From Chlorobiaceae bacterium (GTDB lineage: Bacteria; Bacteroidota; Ignavibacteria; UBA10030; SZUA-254), in assembly GCA_013824245.1 (NCBI GenBank), contig PNNN01000011.1, forward strand, positions 107,396-171,395: a DNA stretch of 64,000 nt, in the 5' to 3' direction. Made by a program: the position numbers and the translations under genes. The notes beneath the pieces were generated by a model. The model ran no database searches and was not told where the DNA came from. It saw only the letters and a program-made list of their open reading frames with translations. Below are positions 7,478-16,530 of the stretch, piece by piece. The number at the start of each line of letters is the position of its first letter. Position 1 is the first letter of the stretch.

Positions 7478-10400
7478 TATCGGGGTTCTTTTTTTATTAT
7501 TGAATTCACCCTGTTGATTTCTTTTTGAGCCGCCGCTTTAAATGTTGCGTTGATTCCGGGTCTATCAATTACCTGCTGGTACATGCTAATAGCTTCACTG
7601 AATTTAGACATTTTTTCGTACGATTGTCCCGCCATATAAAGCGATGTAGCAGTCCAATTTACTTTTCCCTGCTTAGTAACCAGATACGGAATTTTTAAAA
7701 ATTCGAGAATCGCTTGTTGATAATCGCCTTTATAATAATATGCTTCGCCAATGTTGTAACGGATCTCAGCTTCCAATAAACTTCCGGCTTCAGGAATTAA
7801 ATTCTGGAAATGCAGAACCGCCTGATCGTAATATCCTATTTTTGTATAGAGTGTACCGAGTTTAATTTTTTTGTCGACTATACCTTCATCGTTAGGATAT
7901 CGTTCAATGTAATCGCGCGTAATCTTTAAGGCATCATCATATAGCTTTGTCGATTCATACGCTTCTATCAAGTTGTTCATCGCATAAGAGAGTATATCGC
8001 CCGATTTGGTGGGTGACTTAATGATTTCCTGATAAAATCGGATTGATTGTTCGAACCGTTCAGCATTGAAGTGCATGTTGCCAAGCGATAGCAGTACTCG
8101 CGGTATCACATCTGAGTCGGGGAATTTCTTCAATATCGACTCATATTTTTTTGCCGCATCCTCAAGCTTATTTAAAACTTCGGATATTTTTCCGATATAA
8201 AAATTGCCCCAGGCGCCGAATCGAGTCTCTTCATAATCGTCGGCAACATTTTCAAACAATTTTTTTGCCGCGGTATAATCTTGTTTTCGGTAATAAAGAA
8301 GTCCGGTCTCGTATTCAAATTCGGCTTTGTAATTTTCTATATCTTTATAGTTTTTGTTAAAATCGTTTATCAATTTTTGCGCTTCAGCGAGTCGGTTATC
8401 GCGTAGAGTAGAAACAATGGCGCGCGATTGGAAGTGCTGTTTATCTTTCAAACTGTCATTTGCTTGAGCGAGTTGGGAATATTGTTTTGCCGCCTCGCCG
8501 TATTGTTCGGTTTGAAAAAGTAAGTCTGCAATCTCGCTCGTCATGGAACCGGCGTCGCCAAGCGAAACGGCTTGTTTAAAGTATGATGAAGCGTTATCCA
8601 AGCGTCCCTCGGTACGCGAAAGTGTTCCAAGCGAGTAAAAAGCTTTGCTTGCGTTAACTCCTTTTCTATCGTTCGCTAAATATTCCGAATAATATTTAAC
8701 CGCTTTTTGCCGTTCTCCCATTTTTTCGTAAACCGTCGCAAGCGAAAAATAGATTTGATTTACATTCTTAGCTTTTAATTCGTCAGACAAATATTTGTTT
8801 AGCGGATCATTATAAAATTGAATCGCTTCATCGTACTCGGCGTTCGCGATGTACAGTTCCGGTATCGCAGATGCCGCTTTTTCTGAAATGGAAGTATAAT
8901 AGAAGTCGTTTACCAATCGTTTCAGTATGTTAATTGCATCAGGATAATTACGTTTAACATTATAATAATCAGCAAGATTCCAGAGCGAGTGAATTGTAGA
9001 AGTTTTAATATAATCGGTTGTTATTGCCTTTCGCCAATTTAGTTCAGACGAGTCGGGGTGCTTGAGGAGTTTATACAGATTACCCAACTGAAAATATGCA
9101 TCGGGTAAAAAAGGAGATTTTGGATATTCAGTTACCAATAATTGTAGAGATGAGATTGCATCATTAGGAGCTTGAGCCATTGCAGATGCGTTTGCCAACT
9201 CGAGCAAAACCTGATCCCAGTGGAGTGAGGATGGATATTGGGATAAATATTCCTGCGCCAAGCCGATAACCTCTGCAGGATTTTTCTCATGAGATTTTAA
9301 TTTGTAAGAATAAAACGCAACATCTTCGTTGGCGCTGTTCTTCGGATATTTTTTTAATAGAGCATCATAAAATTCAATCGCCGAAGCGATTGCTTCAGGT
9401 TTTAATTCCGACAAAAGATGATATGATCGTGCGCGGTAATAGTAAGCATCGAAGAGCTGTTTCTCTTCAAGCCCGCCGTCGATTGCCGATGTGAATTGTT
9501 TTGCCGCGGACTCATAATCTTTTAAATCGTTAAAATAAATTTCACCCAATTTGAATGACAATTCTGATTTATTTTTATCGGTTAAAACTTCGCCCATCAA
9601 TCGCGCGAGTTTTTCAATTCCGGCATCCCGGTCTTTGATGCGATGATTCTTAATATATTCGATTTTGCCCGATACCGAATCGGAGAAATCGTTCGCGGGG
9701 TAACGTGATTGAAGATCGATGTATGTTTTCAACGCGCCGTCGAAATCATTGGCTTTTTCCTGACAAGCTGCAATCCCTATCGCGGCTTCAACAACTAACG
9801 GTGTTTGCGGAAATTTTTGCGTCAGTTGATCGTAAACATTTATCGCTTTTCTGTATTCCTGTAAATTAATCTCGAAGATACCGGCTAATCGAATTAATGC
9901 AGAAGGAGTTTGAATATTATCAGGGAATGCCTCGGTGTAACTTAGCAAATAGCGACATGCTTCGCTGTACTGTCTAAGGGCGAACGATGCTTCGGCGGCA
10001 AGCAGTAAAGCCGGCGCGGAATAAGGAGAAGCATGAACGGAAATTATTTTTTTAAAATATCGCAGGGCGTCTTTATAATCTTCGTTCAGTAAAGACGATC
10101 TACCGGCTTCAAGAATTGCCTGCTCTGCCAATACTGATTTGGGAAATTTCGATGTAAGTTTATCGAATGATTTTCTGGCATTCGAATATTCTTTTTGAAT
10201 CTGATATAACTTACCTGTTTCCAGCAATGCTCTGGCTTGAAGTGAATCATCGGCAGAATCGTCGGAGGAAACTTTTTTAAAATAATCTATCGCGGTAATA
10301 TAGTCGCGCCCGCTTGCGGCTAACTTTCCCATCTCGAACGCCGCGGCTGTTGCGGCAGAAGATTTTTTATTGTTAACGATTACAGATTTAAATGTACCCT

Positions 10401-11154
10401 CGGCTTCGGCAAATAAGCAGTTCAATACCTGCAGTTTACCGATTGAGAATAAGGCGCTTGCCTTCACCTCAGGCGGGGCATCGCTTTCGGCTACTCGGCG
10501 TGCTTCGCGTTCTGCCAATTCTGTTTGACCTTCCTCGGCATACATCTCTCCGATAGCAAGCCGTGCAGGCAATACACTCGCGGCAGCAGGATATTCCTGT
10601 ATTATAGCTCTGAAAATTTTCTTCGCATTTTCTCTATCCGCTAACTGACGATATAACTGTCCCGCTTTTAACAGCGCTTCGGGCACCAACTGACTTTTAG
10701 GATGAAACACTTTCACCCGCTCATATGCAGAAGCGGCTTCACGCGTATTGTTGAGGGCAAGGAAAGCGTCGCCAACTTTAAGCCATGCTTCGGGCGCTTT
10801 CGGGTGTTCAACATAGGTAAGCGCAAAATTCTGAAACGTTACTCTTGCCTCATCGTACCGTTTTAATTTTAGTTGTGTAGTGCCAAGGTAAAAATGCGAT
10901 TCAATACCGTTGGATGTATTCGGGTAAGTGTTGATAAAATTTTTGAATTGCTCAACAGCTAAATCGTACATCCCATCGTTGTACAAACCGACTGCTAATT
11001 TGAACTCGGAGTTTTCTTTATCCTGAGCGTATAACGGTTTACCAAGAACCATTAACAAAGAGCCAACAACCAACAGCCAAGAGCTAAGAGCCGTGAGCTT
11101 GGAACTACGAGAAAAGAGATTATAGATCGATGAAATTTTAAGTTTAATTTTCAT
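7477..11154 (-). CDS. Large exported TPR-repeat protein, 1225 residues
   Basis: The protein starts with a signal-peptide-like segment ending near YAQD (residue 44) and then consists almost wholly of tetratricopeptide repeats of about 34-37 residues, with recurrent A-x(3)-F/Y-x(2)-...-YP patterns such as FKNFINTYPNT, FRAIIQEYPAA and YEAILKKFPDS-like units. Such repeats form a helical solenoid for protein binding. It is probably periplasmic or outer-membrane-attached, resembling BamD/YbgF-type scaffolds in FCB bacteria; no enzyme domain is visible. Residues 18-32 of the signal peptide are encoded by tandem heptanucleotide repeats (11061-11102), so the hydrophobic core seems built from repeat DNA. 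The next gene starts on its stop codon. Confidence 0.88.
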   Translation of the reverse strand: MKIKLKISSIYNLFSRSSKLTALSSWLLVVGSLLMVLGKPLYAQDKENSEFKLAVGLYNDGMYDLAVEQFKNFINTYPNTSNGIESHFYLGTTQLKLKRYDEARVTFQNFALTYVEHPKAPEAWLKVGDAFLALNNTREAASAYERVKVFHPKSQLVPEALLKAGQLYRQLADRENAKKIFRAIIQEYPAAASVLPARLAIGEMYAEEGQTELAEREARRVAESDAPPEVKASALFSIGKLQVLNCLFAEAEGTFKSVIVNNKKSSAATAAAFEMGKLAASGRDYITAIDYFKKVSSDDSADDSLQARALLETGKLYQIQKEYSNARKSFDKLTSKFPKSVLAEQAILEAGRSSLLNEDYKDALRYFKKIISVHASPYSAPALLLAAEASFALRQYSEACRYLLSYTEAFPDNIQTPSALIRLAGIFEINLQEYRKAINVYDQLTQKFPQTPLVVEAAIGIAACQEKANDFDGALKTYIDLQSRYPANDFSDSVSGKIEYIKNHRIKDRDAGIEKLARLMGEVLTDKNKSELSFKLGEIYFNDLKDYESAAKQFTSAIDGGLEEKQLFDAYYYRARSYHLLSELKPEAIASAIEFYDALLKKYPKNSANEDVAFYSYKLKSHEKNPAEVIGLAQEYLSQYPSSLHWDQVLLELANASAMAQAPNDAISSLQLLVTEYPKSPFLPDAYFQLGNLYKLLKHPDSSELNWRKAITTDYIKTSTIHSLWNLADYYNVKRNYPDAINILKRLVNDFYYTSISEKAASAIPELYIANAEYDEAIQFYNDPLNKYLSDELKAKNVNQIYFSLATVYEKMGERQKAVKYYSEYLANDRKGVNASKAFYSLGTLSRTEGRLDNASSYFKQAVSLGDAGSMTSEIADLLFQTEQYGEAAKQYSQLAQANDSLKDKQHFQSRAIVSTLRDNRLAEAQKLINDFNKNYKDIENYKAEFEYETGLLYYRKQDYTAAKKLFENVADDYEETRFGAWGNFYIGKISEVLNKLEDAAKKYESILKKFPDSDVIPRVLLSLGNMHFNAERFEQSIRFYQEIIKSPTKSGDILSYAMNNLIEAYESTKLYDDALKITRDYIERYPNDEGIVDKKIKLGTLYTKIGYYDQAVLHFQNLIPEAGSLLEAEIRYNIGEAYYYKGDYQQAILEFLKIPYLVTKQGKVNWTATSLYMAGQSYEKMSKFSEAISMYQQVIDRPGINATFKAAAQKEINRVNSIIKKEPR
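11061..11102. repeat. Heptanucleotide tandem repeat inside TPR signal peptide
   Basis: Six consecutive 7-bp units on the plus strand: AGCCAAC, AACCAAC, AGCCAAG, AGCTAAG, AGCCGTG and AGCTTGG. On the coding (minus) strand they specify residues 18-32 of the TPR protein, most of the hydrophobic signal core. Similar heptads occur in intergenic spaces of this window. Confidence 0.75.
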
Positions 11155-11186
11155 GGAAAAGAGAAGAAAGTTAATTTATGCCATTT

Positions 11187-11222
11187 TTTAATAATCCGAA
11201 ATCTGCAATCCGCAATCAATAA
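11187..11222. repeat. Heptanucleotide repeat tract upstream of TPR gene
   Basis: Units ATCCGAA, ATCTGCA, ATCCGCA and ATCAATA follow each other in the gap between the TPR gene and the divergent spmA-like gene. The A-T-C-C/T core matches tracts at 16911 and 31589. Confidence 0.65.
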
Positions 11223-11264
11223 AAGATAGCTCAATTTTGGGAGTTGTGCAAACATGGTATAGGG

Positions 11265-11293
11265 TTGACATCTCCCCAATAATCCGTTATATT
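11265..11293 (+). promoter_or_regulatory. Sigma-70-type promoter for spmA-spmB
   Basis: TTGACA at 11265-11270 is followed after exactly 17 bp by TATATT at 11288-11293. It points to the spmA-like gene starting at 11408. The match to the primary-sigma consensus is nearly perfect and recurs at 53061 and, on the minus strand, at 44327. Confidence 0.72.
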
Positions 11294-11302
11294 ACCACAT
11301 TA

Positions 11303-11400
11303 TAAAATCAAAATTAAAAATTAAAAAATTTCACTTGATGTGGATGCGCCTCTGGCGCAAAAATTAAAAAGCTAAAAACCAAAACCAAAAAGCTAGAAGG
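11303..11400. repeat. A-rich heptad tract with internal GCGCC hairpin
   Basis: AAATTAAAA-type heptads flank a short GGATG-GCGCC-TCT-GGCGC hairpin (11346-11358), followed by CAAAAATTAAAAAGC and AAAGCTA/AAAACCA units. A related composite occurs at 26427-26547. It makes up most of the spmA leader. Confidence 0.6.
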
Positions 11401-11407
11401 TAAAACC

Positions 11408-12358
11408 ATGCTCAATTATATATGGTTAGGATTGATAGTCATCGGTATTGCTGTGGCAGTCAGGAGCGATTGGAGAGATATCTCCACCAACAAATACCAC
11501 AACGGTGAAGAAATCGAAACATTAATCCAACTCTCCAATAATCCAACACTCCCGTTGACTTCATCTCAAACTTATCCGTGCACACTAATCTATTCGGAGG
11601 CGCTCGGTATAACCCAGCAAGCGGAACTTATAGTCGGATCGAATAATTCAGGAGTTCTTCACATATTCATGGATGACAACACGCCTCCGCTCTGGCGCGA
11701 GGTTTATAAAATTCAGAAGAACGAAAAATACCTCCTTGCTCATGTAACCCTCGGCGGTATTGAAGGACAAACAGTGCATTGTAAAATGGTTTTCGATCCG
11801 GTAAAGTTTGTAAAACTGAATGCCGTTACAAACGATGGAATAATCAAGTACGCAAAAATTGCGGTAGAGCTTGCACTGGGACTTATCGGAATAATGGCGC
11901 TGTGGCTTGGCATCATGAAGATTGCCGAACAATCCGGTTTGATTGCAAAACTTGCAAGCGCACTGAAGCCAGTTACAACCAGATTGTTTCCGGATGTTCC
12001 TGCCGATCATCCTGCTATGGGCGCGATGATTATGAATATTTCTGCTAACATGCTTGGACTTGCAAACGCCGCCACTCCTCTCGGCTTGAAAGCTATGGAA
12101 GAATTAAATAAGCTCAACAAAAAACTTGGAACGGCTACTGATGCCATGTGTACATTTTTGGTTATCAACACAAGTAACGTTCAACTTATTCCTGCAACAG
12201 TAATTGCGATACGAGCATCTGCGGGTGCATCCAATCCGACTGATATCATCGGACCTGTTATTGTTGCCACTACAGTCAATACTATAGTGGGTGTGGTTAC
12301 TGTCAAACTTCTATCGAGATTGAAAGTATTTAAAAAGCAGATACAGCCCAATGTATAA
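11408..12358 (+). CDS. SpmA-like nucleoside-recognition (Gate) membrane protein with large insert
   Basis: The C-terminal two-thirds (from about residue 145) matches spore maturation protein A: a membrane segment VELALGLIGIMALWLGIMKI, then LFPDVPADHPAMGAMIMNISANMLGLANAATPLGLKAM and the later Asn-Thr-Ser-Asn-Val-Gln-Leu motif. These are hallmarks of the Gate domain family. In spore formers SpmA/SpmB help dehydrate the spore core, but homologues are frequent in non-sporulating bacteria, where they may act in transport. Unusually, an extra polar domain of about 110 residues (22-145) follows the first membrane segment, making the protein 316 residues instead of about 200. spmB follows after an 83-bp gap, so they probably form one unit. 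Confidence 0.88.
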   Translation: MLNYIWLGLIVIGIAVAVRSDWRDISTNKYHNGEEIETLIQLSNNPTLPLTSSQTYPCTLIYSEALGITQQAELIVGSNNSGVLHIFMDDNTPPLWREVYKIQKNEKYLLAHVTLGGIEGQTVHCKMVFDPVKFVKLNAVTNDGIIKYAKIAVELALGLIGIMALWLGIMKIAEQSGLIAKLASALKPVTTRLFPDVPADHPAMGAMIMNISANMLGLANAATPLGLKAMEELNKLNKKLGTATDAMCTFLVINTSNVQLIPATVIAIRASAGASNPTDIIGPVIVATTVNTIVGVVTVKLLSRLKVFKKQIQPNV

Positions 12359-12374
12359 TAGCAAAGAATTTTTC

Positions 12375-12421
12375 AACGCAGAGTAAACTCTTGGCGTCTC
12401 TTTGCGATCTTAGCGGTTAAA
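12375..12421. repeat. GCG-type dispersed repeat between spmA and spmB
   Basis: The segment AACGCAGAG...GGCGTCTCTTTGCGATC, ending TTAGCGGTTAAA, matches the form at 29426-29457 in its core (TTTGCG..CTT.GCGGT.AAA). It occupies most of the spacer within the spmA-spmB pair. Confidence 0.55.
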
Positions 12422-12441
12422 TTTTTTTTAAGGAAATTAAG

Positions 12442-12987
12442 ATGTCAGATATAATAATAAATATAGTAAGCACTATTTCCGTAGTTGCAATTCCCGGACT
12501 TATTCTTTTCATCGTTGTTTACGGAGTTATCAAAAAAGTCAAAATCTACGAAGCATTTGTTGAAGGTGCGAAAGAAGGTTTCAATGTTGGCGTGCGTATA
12601 ATTCCATACCTTGTTGCAATGCTTGTAGCGATCGGCATCTTCCGTGCTGGTGGCGCAATGGAACTGCTGGCAAAATTAATATCACCCTTAACAAATTTTA
12701 TCAACATGCCTGCCGAAGCATTACCGATGGCTATCATGCGCCCGTTATCTGGAAGTGGTGCATTAGGTGTTATGGCAGAAACAATAAAAGCTAATGGACC
12801 TGATTCTCTAATCGGGCGGATGGTTGCAGTTATGATGGGTAGCGGTGAGACAACCTTCTACGTACTTGCTGTTTACTTCGGTTCGGTGAGCATCACCAAA
12901 ACTCGGCAGGCGGTTCCTGCAGGTATTATTGCGGATATTGTTGGGATTTTGATGTCGGTGTGGATTGTAAATCTTATTTTCGGTTAA
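12442..12987 (+). CDS. SpmB-like nucleoside-recognition (Gate) membrane protein
   Basis: A 181-residue membrane protein matching spore maturation protein B: an N-terminal helix, KIYEAFVEGAKEGFNVGVRIIPYLVAML, then PLTNFINMPAEALPMAIMRPLSGSGALGVMAE and MMGSGETTFYVLAVYFGSV. It is the usual partner of SpmA and of typical length. The pair probably forms a membrane complex; the substrate is unknown. An AAGGAA ribosome site precedes the ATG. There is no sign of sporulation genes in the window, so the spore name should not be taken as function. Confidence 0.9.
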   Translation: MSDIIINIVSTISVVAIPGLILFIVVYGVIKKVKIYEAFVEGAKEGFNVGVRIIPYLVAMLVAIGIFRAGGAMELLAKLISPLTNFINMPAEALPMAIMRPLSGSGALGVMAETIKANGPDSLIGRMVAVMMGSGETTFYVLAVYFGSVSITKTRQAVPAGIIADIVGILMSVWIVNLIFG

Positions 12988-13087
12988 GTTAGCTTGATTT
13001 TTAAGCCCATCTTGGCTATATTCAGCAAGTTTAATTTTCCCATAATGCCGAAATAAACAAAATTTCAATTCCTTTTGAATAGAGCAA

Positions 13088-13984
13088 ATGAATCTGTTAA
13101 ATAAGCTTATTGTTACTACGCTCCCGGCAATTCCAAAACCAATAGTAAGAAAGTTCGCAAGTAAATATATCGCCGGCGAAAAACTTTCCGATGCAGTTCG
13201 TGTTGTGAAAGAATTGAACACAAAAGGTATTATGGCAACTTTAGATGTTCTTGGCGAAGCGATCACAACAAAGGAAGAAGCGATTGTTGCCCGTAATGAA
13301 ATTTTAGAATTATTCCCAACAATCCAAAAAGAAAAATTAGATTCGAATGTCTCGATCAAACTTACTCAGCTTGGCTTAGCGCTTGATAAATATTTTTGTC
13401 TTGATAATGTTCGCATGATAGTTGCAAAAGCGAAAGAGATGAACAACTTCGTTCGAATCGACATGGAAGATTCTCCGACGACCGATGATACAATCTGGGT
13501 TTACCGTCAAATTAGAAAAGAGTTTAAAAACAGCGGGATTGTTCTTCAGGCGTACATGCGCAGAACGGAAAACGATGCGGATGAATTAATAAAAGAAGGA
13601 CTCGGACATTTCCGGTTGTGCAAAGGAATTTATGTTGAACCGGCAGAGATTGCTTTCAAAGGACATGATGAGGTAAATCAGAATTTCATTCAGGTGATGA
13701 AAAAAATGTTTGAGAAAAAAGCATACGTCGGTATTGCAACTCACGATGATGCTTTGGTGGATGCGGCATACAGAATTATTCAGTCTATGAAGTTGCAGAA
13801 ACAGGAATATGAATTTCAAATGTTACTCGGTGTGAAGGATGATCTCCGGTCGAAGATTGTACGCGATGGACATAGGATGCGAGTCTACGTTCCGTTTGGT
13901 GAGCACTGGTATCGATACTCGATCCGACGGTTTAAAGAAAATCCGCAAATGGCAGGATATGTTTTAAAAGCTTTATTCAATTGA
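13088..13984 (+). CDS. Proline dehydrogenase
   Basis: A 298-residue monofunctional proline dehydrogenase with a FAD-binding TIM barrel. It oxidises proline to pyrroline-5-carboxylate and feeds electrons to the quinone pool. Recognisable parts are SIKLTQLGL, FVRIDMEDS near residue 120, VLQAYMRRT, LCKGIYVEP (lysine strand), VGIATHDD, FQMLLGV and the terminal MRVYVPFGEHWYRYSIRRF, where arginines bind the substrate carboxylate. No pyrroline-5-carboxylate dehydrogenase follows. The next gene, 52 bp away on the same strand, is a peptide transporter, consistent with use of peptide-derived proline. Confidence 0.93.
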   Translation: MNLLNKLIVTTLPAIPKPIVRKFASKYIAGEKLSDAVRVVKELNTKGIMATLDVLGEAITTKEEAIVARNEILELFPTIQKEKLDSNVSIKLTQLGLALDKYFCLDNVRMIVAKAKEMNNFVRIDMEDSPTTDDTIWVYRQIRKEFKNSGIVLQAYMRRTENDADELIKEGLGHFRLCKGIYVEPAEIAFKGHDEVNQNFIQVMKKMFEKKAYVGIATHDDALVDAAYRIIQSMKLQKQEYEFQMLLGVKDDLRSKIVRDGHRMRVYVPFGEHWYRYSIRRFKENPQMAGYVLKALFN

Positions 13985-14036
13985 AAAAAATAATCTTAAT
14001 TATCAATCCTTATATAATATAAAAAAGGAGATTTAA

Positions 14037-16082
14037 ATGGCAGATACACAATCCGGAAGCGGAACAAAACGGTTCACACCGTACGTTCCTGCCGATAAAG
14101 TGATGACGGAATTTTCCGGCAGAGCGCTTTTTATCGGCTTGATAATGTGCGTAGTTCTTGGCGCCGCAAATGCATATTTAGGTTTAAAAGCCGGCATGAC
14201 TATCGCGGCAACATATCCTGCGGCGGTTATCGGTATGGCATTCCTACGATTAGTAAAGGGAAATATTCTTGAAGAGAATATGGCTCGTACGGTCGGCTCA
14301 ATTGGAGAATCGGTTGCAGCGGGCGCAATTTTCACACTTCCTGCATTTTTCATCGCAGGAATCTGGGAAGAATTTTTCACTGTGGGTCATTACGTCCAAT
14401 CATCTCTCATTATGCTTGCAGGCGGCGTGCTTGGAATTATGTTCGTTGCGCTTCTTCGCCGCGTTATGGTTGAAGATGTTGAACTTCCTTTCCCGGAATC
14501 GGTTGCGGCATCCGAAATTCACAAAGCAGGTCGTTCAGGTGGGACAGGCGCGAAATTCCTTTTCGCCGCAATGGGTATTGGCGCTGTTATTCAGGCGATG
14601 CGTAATCTAAAATTCTTCGCAGAGTCAGCAGAAAAATTCATCGAGTTCTCCAAAGCTACAATCGGTTTAAAAGCGAGTGGAACTGTTACTGCTCAAAGTG
14701 GTATTCTTCTTAGCACTCCTGGTGTGAATCCATCGTACATGGGCGTCGGTTACATCATCGGACCGAAGCTTGCTTCATTAAATTTCAGTGGTGGACTGCT
14801 TGCGTGGGGATTGTTTGTTCCGATTCTTACTTACTTTATCGGACCCTCGCTTATGGCTACATCAACCACGCCTCTTGATGAGGGATCGTGGATTGGAATG
14901 GCGAACAACGTGTGGCGCTATATTGTGCGTCCGATAGCAATCGGCGGAATGTTGATGAGCGCGGGCTTTACACTTTTCAGAATGCGTAAGAGTTTAGGCG
15001 CAGGTTTGAAACGTTCTATTGGCGACGTTAAAAAAGCGGCAACCGGTGAACATGTTGCAATTCGAACCGAACAGGATATCAGTTTCAAGTGGGTGATGAT
15101 CGGAATTCTGTTGACAGGCGTTCTAACATTTTTCATCTATAATTATTTTGCTCAGGATGTTGTTGCTGCGTTGGTTGCAACAATCGTAATGATCATTGCC
15201 GGATTTTTCTTTGCCGCAGTATCGGGTTATCTTGTTGGAATAATCGGTTCAAGCAATAATCCTATCAGCGGACTCACACTCTCTACTCTACTCGTAGCTG
15301 CACTTCTGATGGTTGCACTTGGTATGACAGGGCAAACCGGTGTTGCGGCAGTGCTTGGTGTTGCGGCAGTTGTTTGCGTGGCGGCTGCGGTTGCAGGCGA
15401 GATGTTGCAAGATTTAAAAGTTGGTCACATTCTTGGCGGAACACCATGGAAAATGCAGGTTGGCGATCTTATCGGCGTTGGACTTGCGGCGGCAGTTATG
15501 TTCTTCCCGCTCGTCATTCTTCATCAAGGCGATATAAATATGGGAGGAACCGGATTGGGAGGAAAAACATATCCGGCTCCTCAGGCAAGTTTGATGGCAT
15601 TACTATCTCAAGGAATTGTAGGCGGACAAATGGCATGGCCCCTGATCATAGTTGGTATGTTGATGGGATTGGGATTCATACTTATGCAGGTAAAAAGTCC
15701 GATGCTTGTCAGCGTTGGTATGTATTTACCGCTTGAGACGACTTTTGCTATTTTCATCGGCGGATTGATAAAAGGAGTTGTCGATAAAGTAGTAGCGAAG
15801 AAAAAATTCAACGATGCACAGAAAGCGCGAGTGGAGAATACGGGCGTACTTCTTGCCGCAGGTTTAATCGCAGGCGAAGCGTTAATCGGATTACTCTTCG
15901 CTGGACTTGCAGTTGGCGATATTAAGTACGATACTTGGCTTCCGGCTATCTTTGCAGGATTTCCGTTCCCGTTCTATGTCAGCTCGCTGGTGTTCTTATT
16001 CATTGCCTGGCTCTTAATTCAAATACCGGTTAAGAACGCTGGTCGTCCAGACGAACCCGCGCCGCCAACGGCAGTGATGTAA
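14037..16082 (+). CDS. OPT family oligopeptide transporter
   Basis: A 681-residue polytopic protein of the OPT superfamily with about 14-16 membrane segments. Characteristic stretches are an early YLGLKAGMTIAATYPAAVIGMA segment, EENMARTVGSIGESVAAG, PFPESVAASEIH, SSNNPISGLTLSTLLVAA and GGTPWKMQVGDLIG. These proton-coupled carriers import oligopeptides, or metal chelates in some members. A clear AAGGAG ribosome site lies 6 bp upstream of the ATG. The neighbours (proline dehydrogenase, PepD dipeptidase) argue for peptide uptake. A strong hairpin follows at 16090-16133. Confidence 0.94.
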   Translation: MADTQSGSGTKRFTPYVPADKVMTEFSGRALFIGLIMCVVLGAANAYLGLKAGMTIAATYPAAVIGMAFLRLVKGNILEENMARTVGSIGESVAAGAIFTLPAFFIAGIWEEFFTVGHYVQSSLIMLAGGVLGIMFVALLRRVMVEDVELPFPESVAASEIHKAGRSGGTGAKFLFAAMGIGAVIQAMRNLKFFAESAEKFIEFSKATIGLKASGTVTAQSGILLSTPGVNPSYMGVGYIIGPKLASLNFSGGLLAWGLFVPILTYFIGPSLMATSTTPLDEGSWIGMANNVWRYIVRPIAIGGMLMSAGFTLFRMRKSLGAGLKRSIGDVKKAATGEHVAIRTEQDISFKWVMIGILLTGVLTFFIYNYFAQDVVAALVATIVMIIAGFFFAAVSGYLVGIIGSSNNPISGLTLSTLLVAALLMVALGMTGQTGVAAVLGVAAVVCVAAAVAGEMLQDLKVGHILGGTPWKMQVGDLIGVGLAAAVMFFPLVILHQGDINMGGTGLGGKTYPAPQASLMALLSQGIVGGQMAWPLIIVGMLMGLGFILMQVKSPMLVSVGMYLPLETTFAIFIGGLIKGVVDKVVAKKKFNDAQKARVENTGVLLAAGLIAGEALIGLLFAGLAVGDIKYDTWLPAIFAGFPFPFYVSSLVFLFIAWLLIQIPVKNAGRPDEPAPPTAVM

Positions 16083-16089
16083 TATTGTC

Positions 16090-16133
16090 ATTCTTCATCT
16101 CGTCCCATTTATTTTCGGGACGGGATGAAGAAT
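16090..16133 (+). terminator. Long hairpin after OPT gene; REP-like
   Basis: A 17-bp arm beginning ATTCTTCATC and ending TCGTCCC pairs with GGGACGGGATGAAGAAT across a 10-bp loop with a single mismatch. It lies 8 bp after the OPT stop codon. It can act as a terminator, but the lack of a U-tract and the GTCATTC...GAAGAATCT outline suggest a dispersed repeat. Confidence 0.6.
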
Positions 16134-16158
16134 CTGATTTCCCAACAATTTAAAGAAT

Positions 16159-16530
16159 ATGAAACAAAACGAAACTGAGAAAATTAACCTTTTAGATTTA
16201 AAACCATCGAGAAATTTGAAATGGGAAACGGGTGAGAAGAATGAAGTTATTTTGTTCGTTCCGAAATTTCAAAATCGGTTTTTAGTAAAATATATAATGC
16301 CGAATATCAAGAGGCCCTATTTTAAAATAAAACTTGATGACCACGGTAGTTTCATCTGGAGTCAGTGCGATGGTAATACAACGGTCGGCAAGATATCCGA
16401 TAAGTTGAAAGAGAAATTCGGCGAGAGCTTCGATCCGACTTATGAAAGAATTGGTAAGTTTGTAAATCAATTGGTGAGGGATAAATTTTTATCGATAGAG
16501 AATCAAAGTGATTTCAAAAAAGACAATTAA
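16159..16530 (+). CDS. PqqD-like protein
   Basis: The 123-residue protein contains a PqqD/RRE-like winged-helix domain. The core FKIKLDDHGSFIWSQCDGN, then TVGKISDKLKEKFGE and RIGKFVNQLVRDKFL, follows the pattern in which LD..G..IW..CDG..T forms the first helix and strands. Such domains bind peptide precursors for radical-SAM or other RiPP enzymes, but many stand-alone members have unknown roles. No radical-SAM enzyme or short precursor gene is visible nearby, so RiPP biosynthesis is not supported here. The end of the gene overlaps the GTG start of the nucleotidyltransferase by 23 bp. Confidence 0.75.
   Translation: MKQNETEKINLLDLKPSRNLKWETGEKNEVILFVPKFQNRFLVKYIMPNIKRPYFKIKLDDHGSFIWSQCDGNTTVGKISDKLKEKFGESFDPTYERIGKFVNQLVRDKFLSIENQSDFKKDN

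Noticed and set aside
12808-13359. 183-residue minus-strand reading frame
   Set aside because: It is antisense across the end of spmB and the start of proline dehydrogenase, both well supported; composition is that of a shadow frame.
16159-16530. RiPP biosynthetic cluster around the PqqD-like gene
   Set aside because: No radical-SAM enzyme, precursor peptide or exporter is next to it; the neighbours are an OPT carrier and a nucleotidyltransferase.
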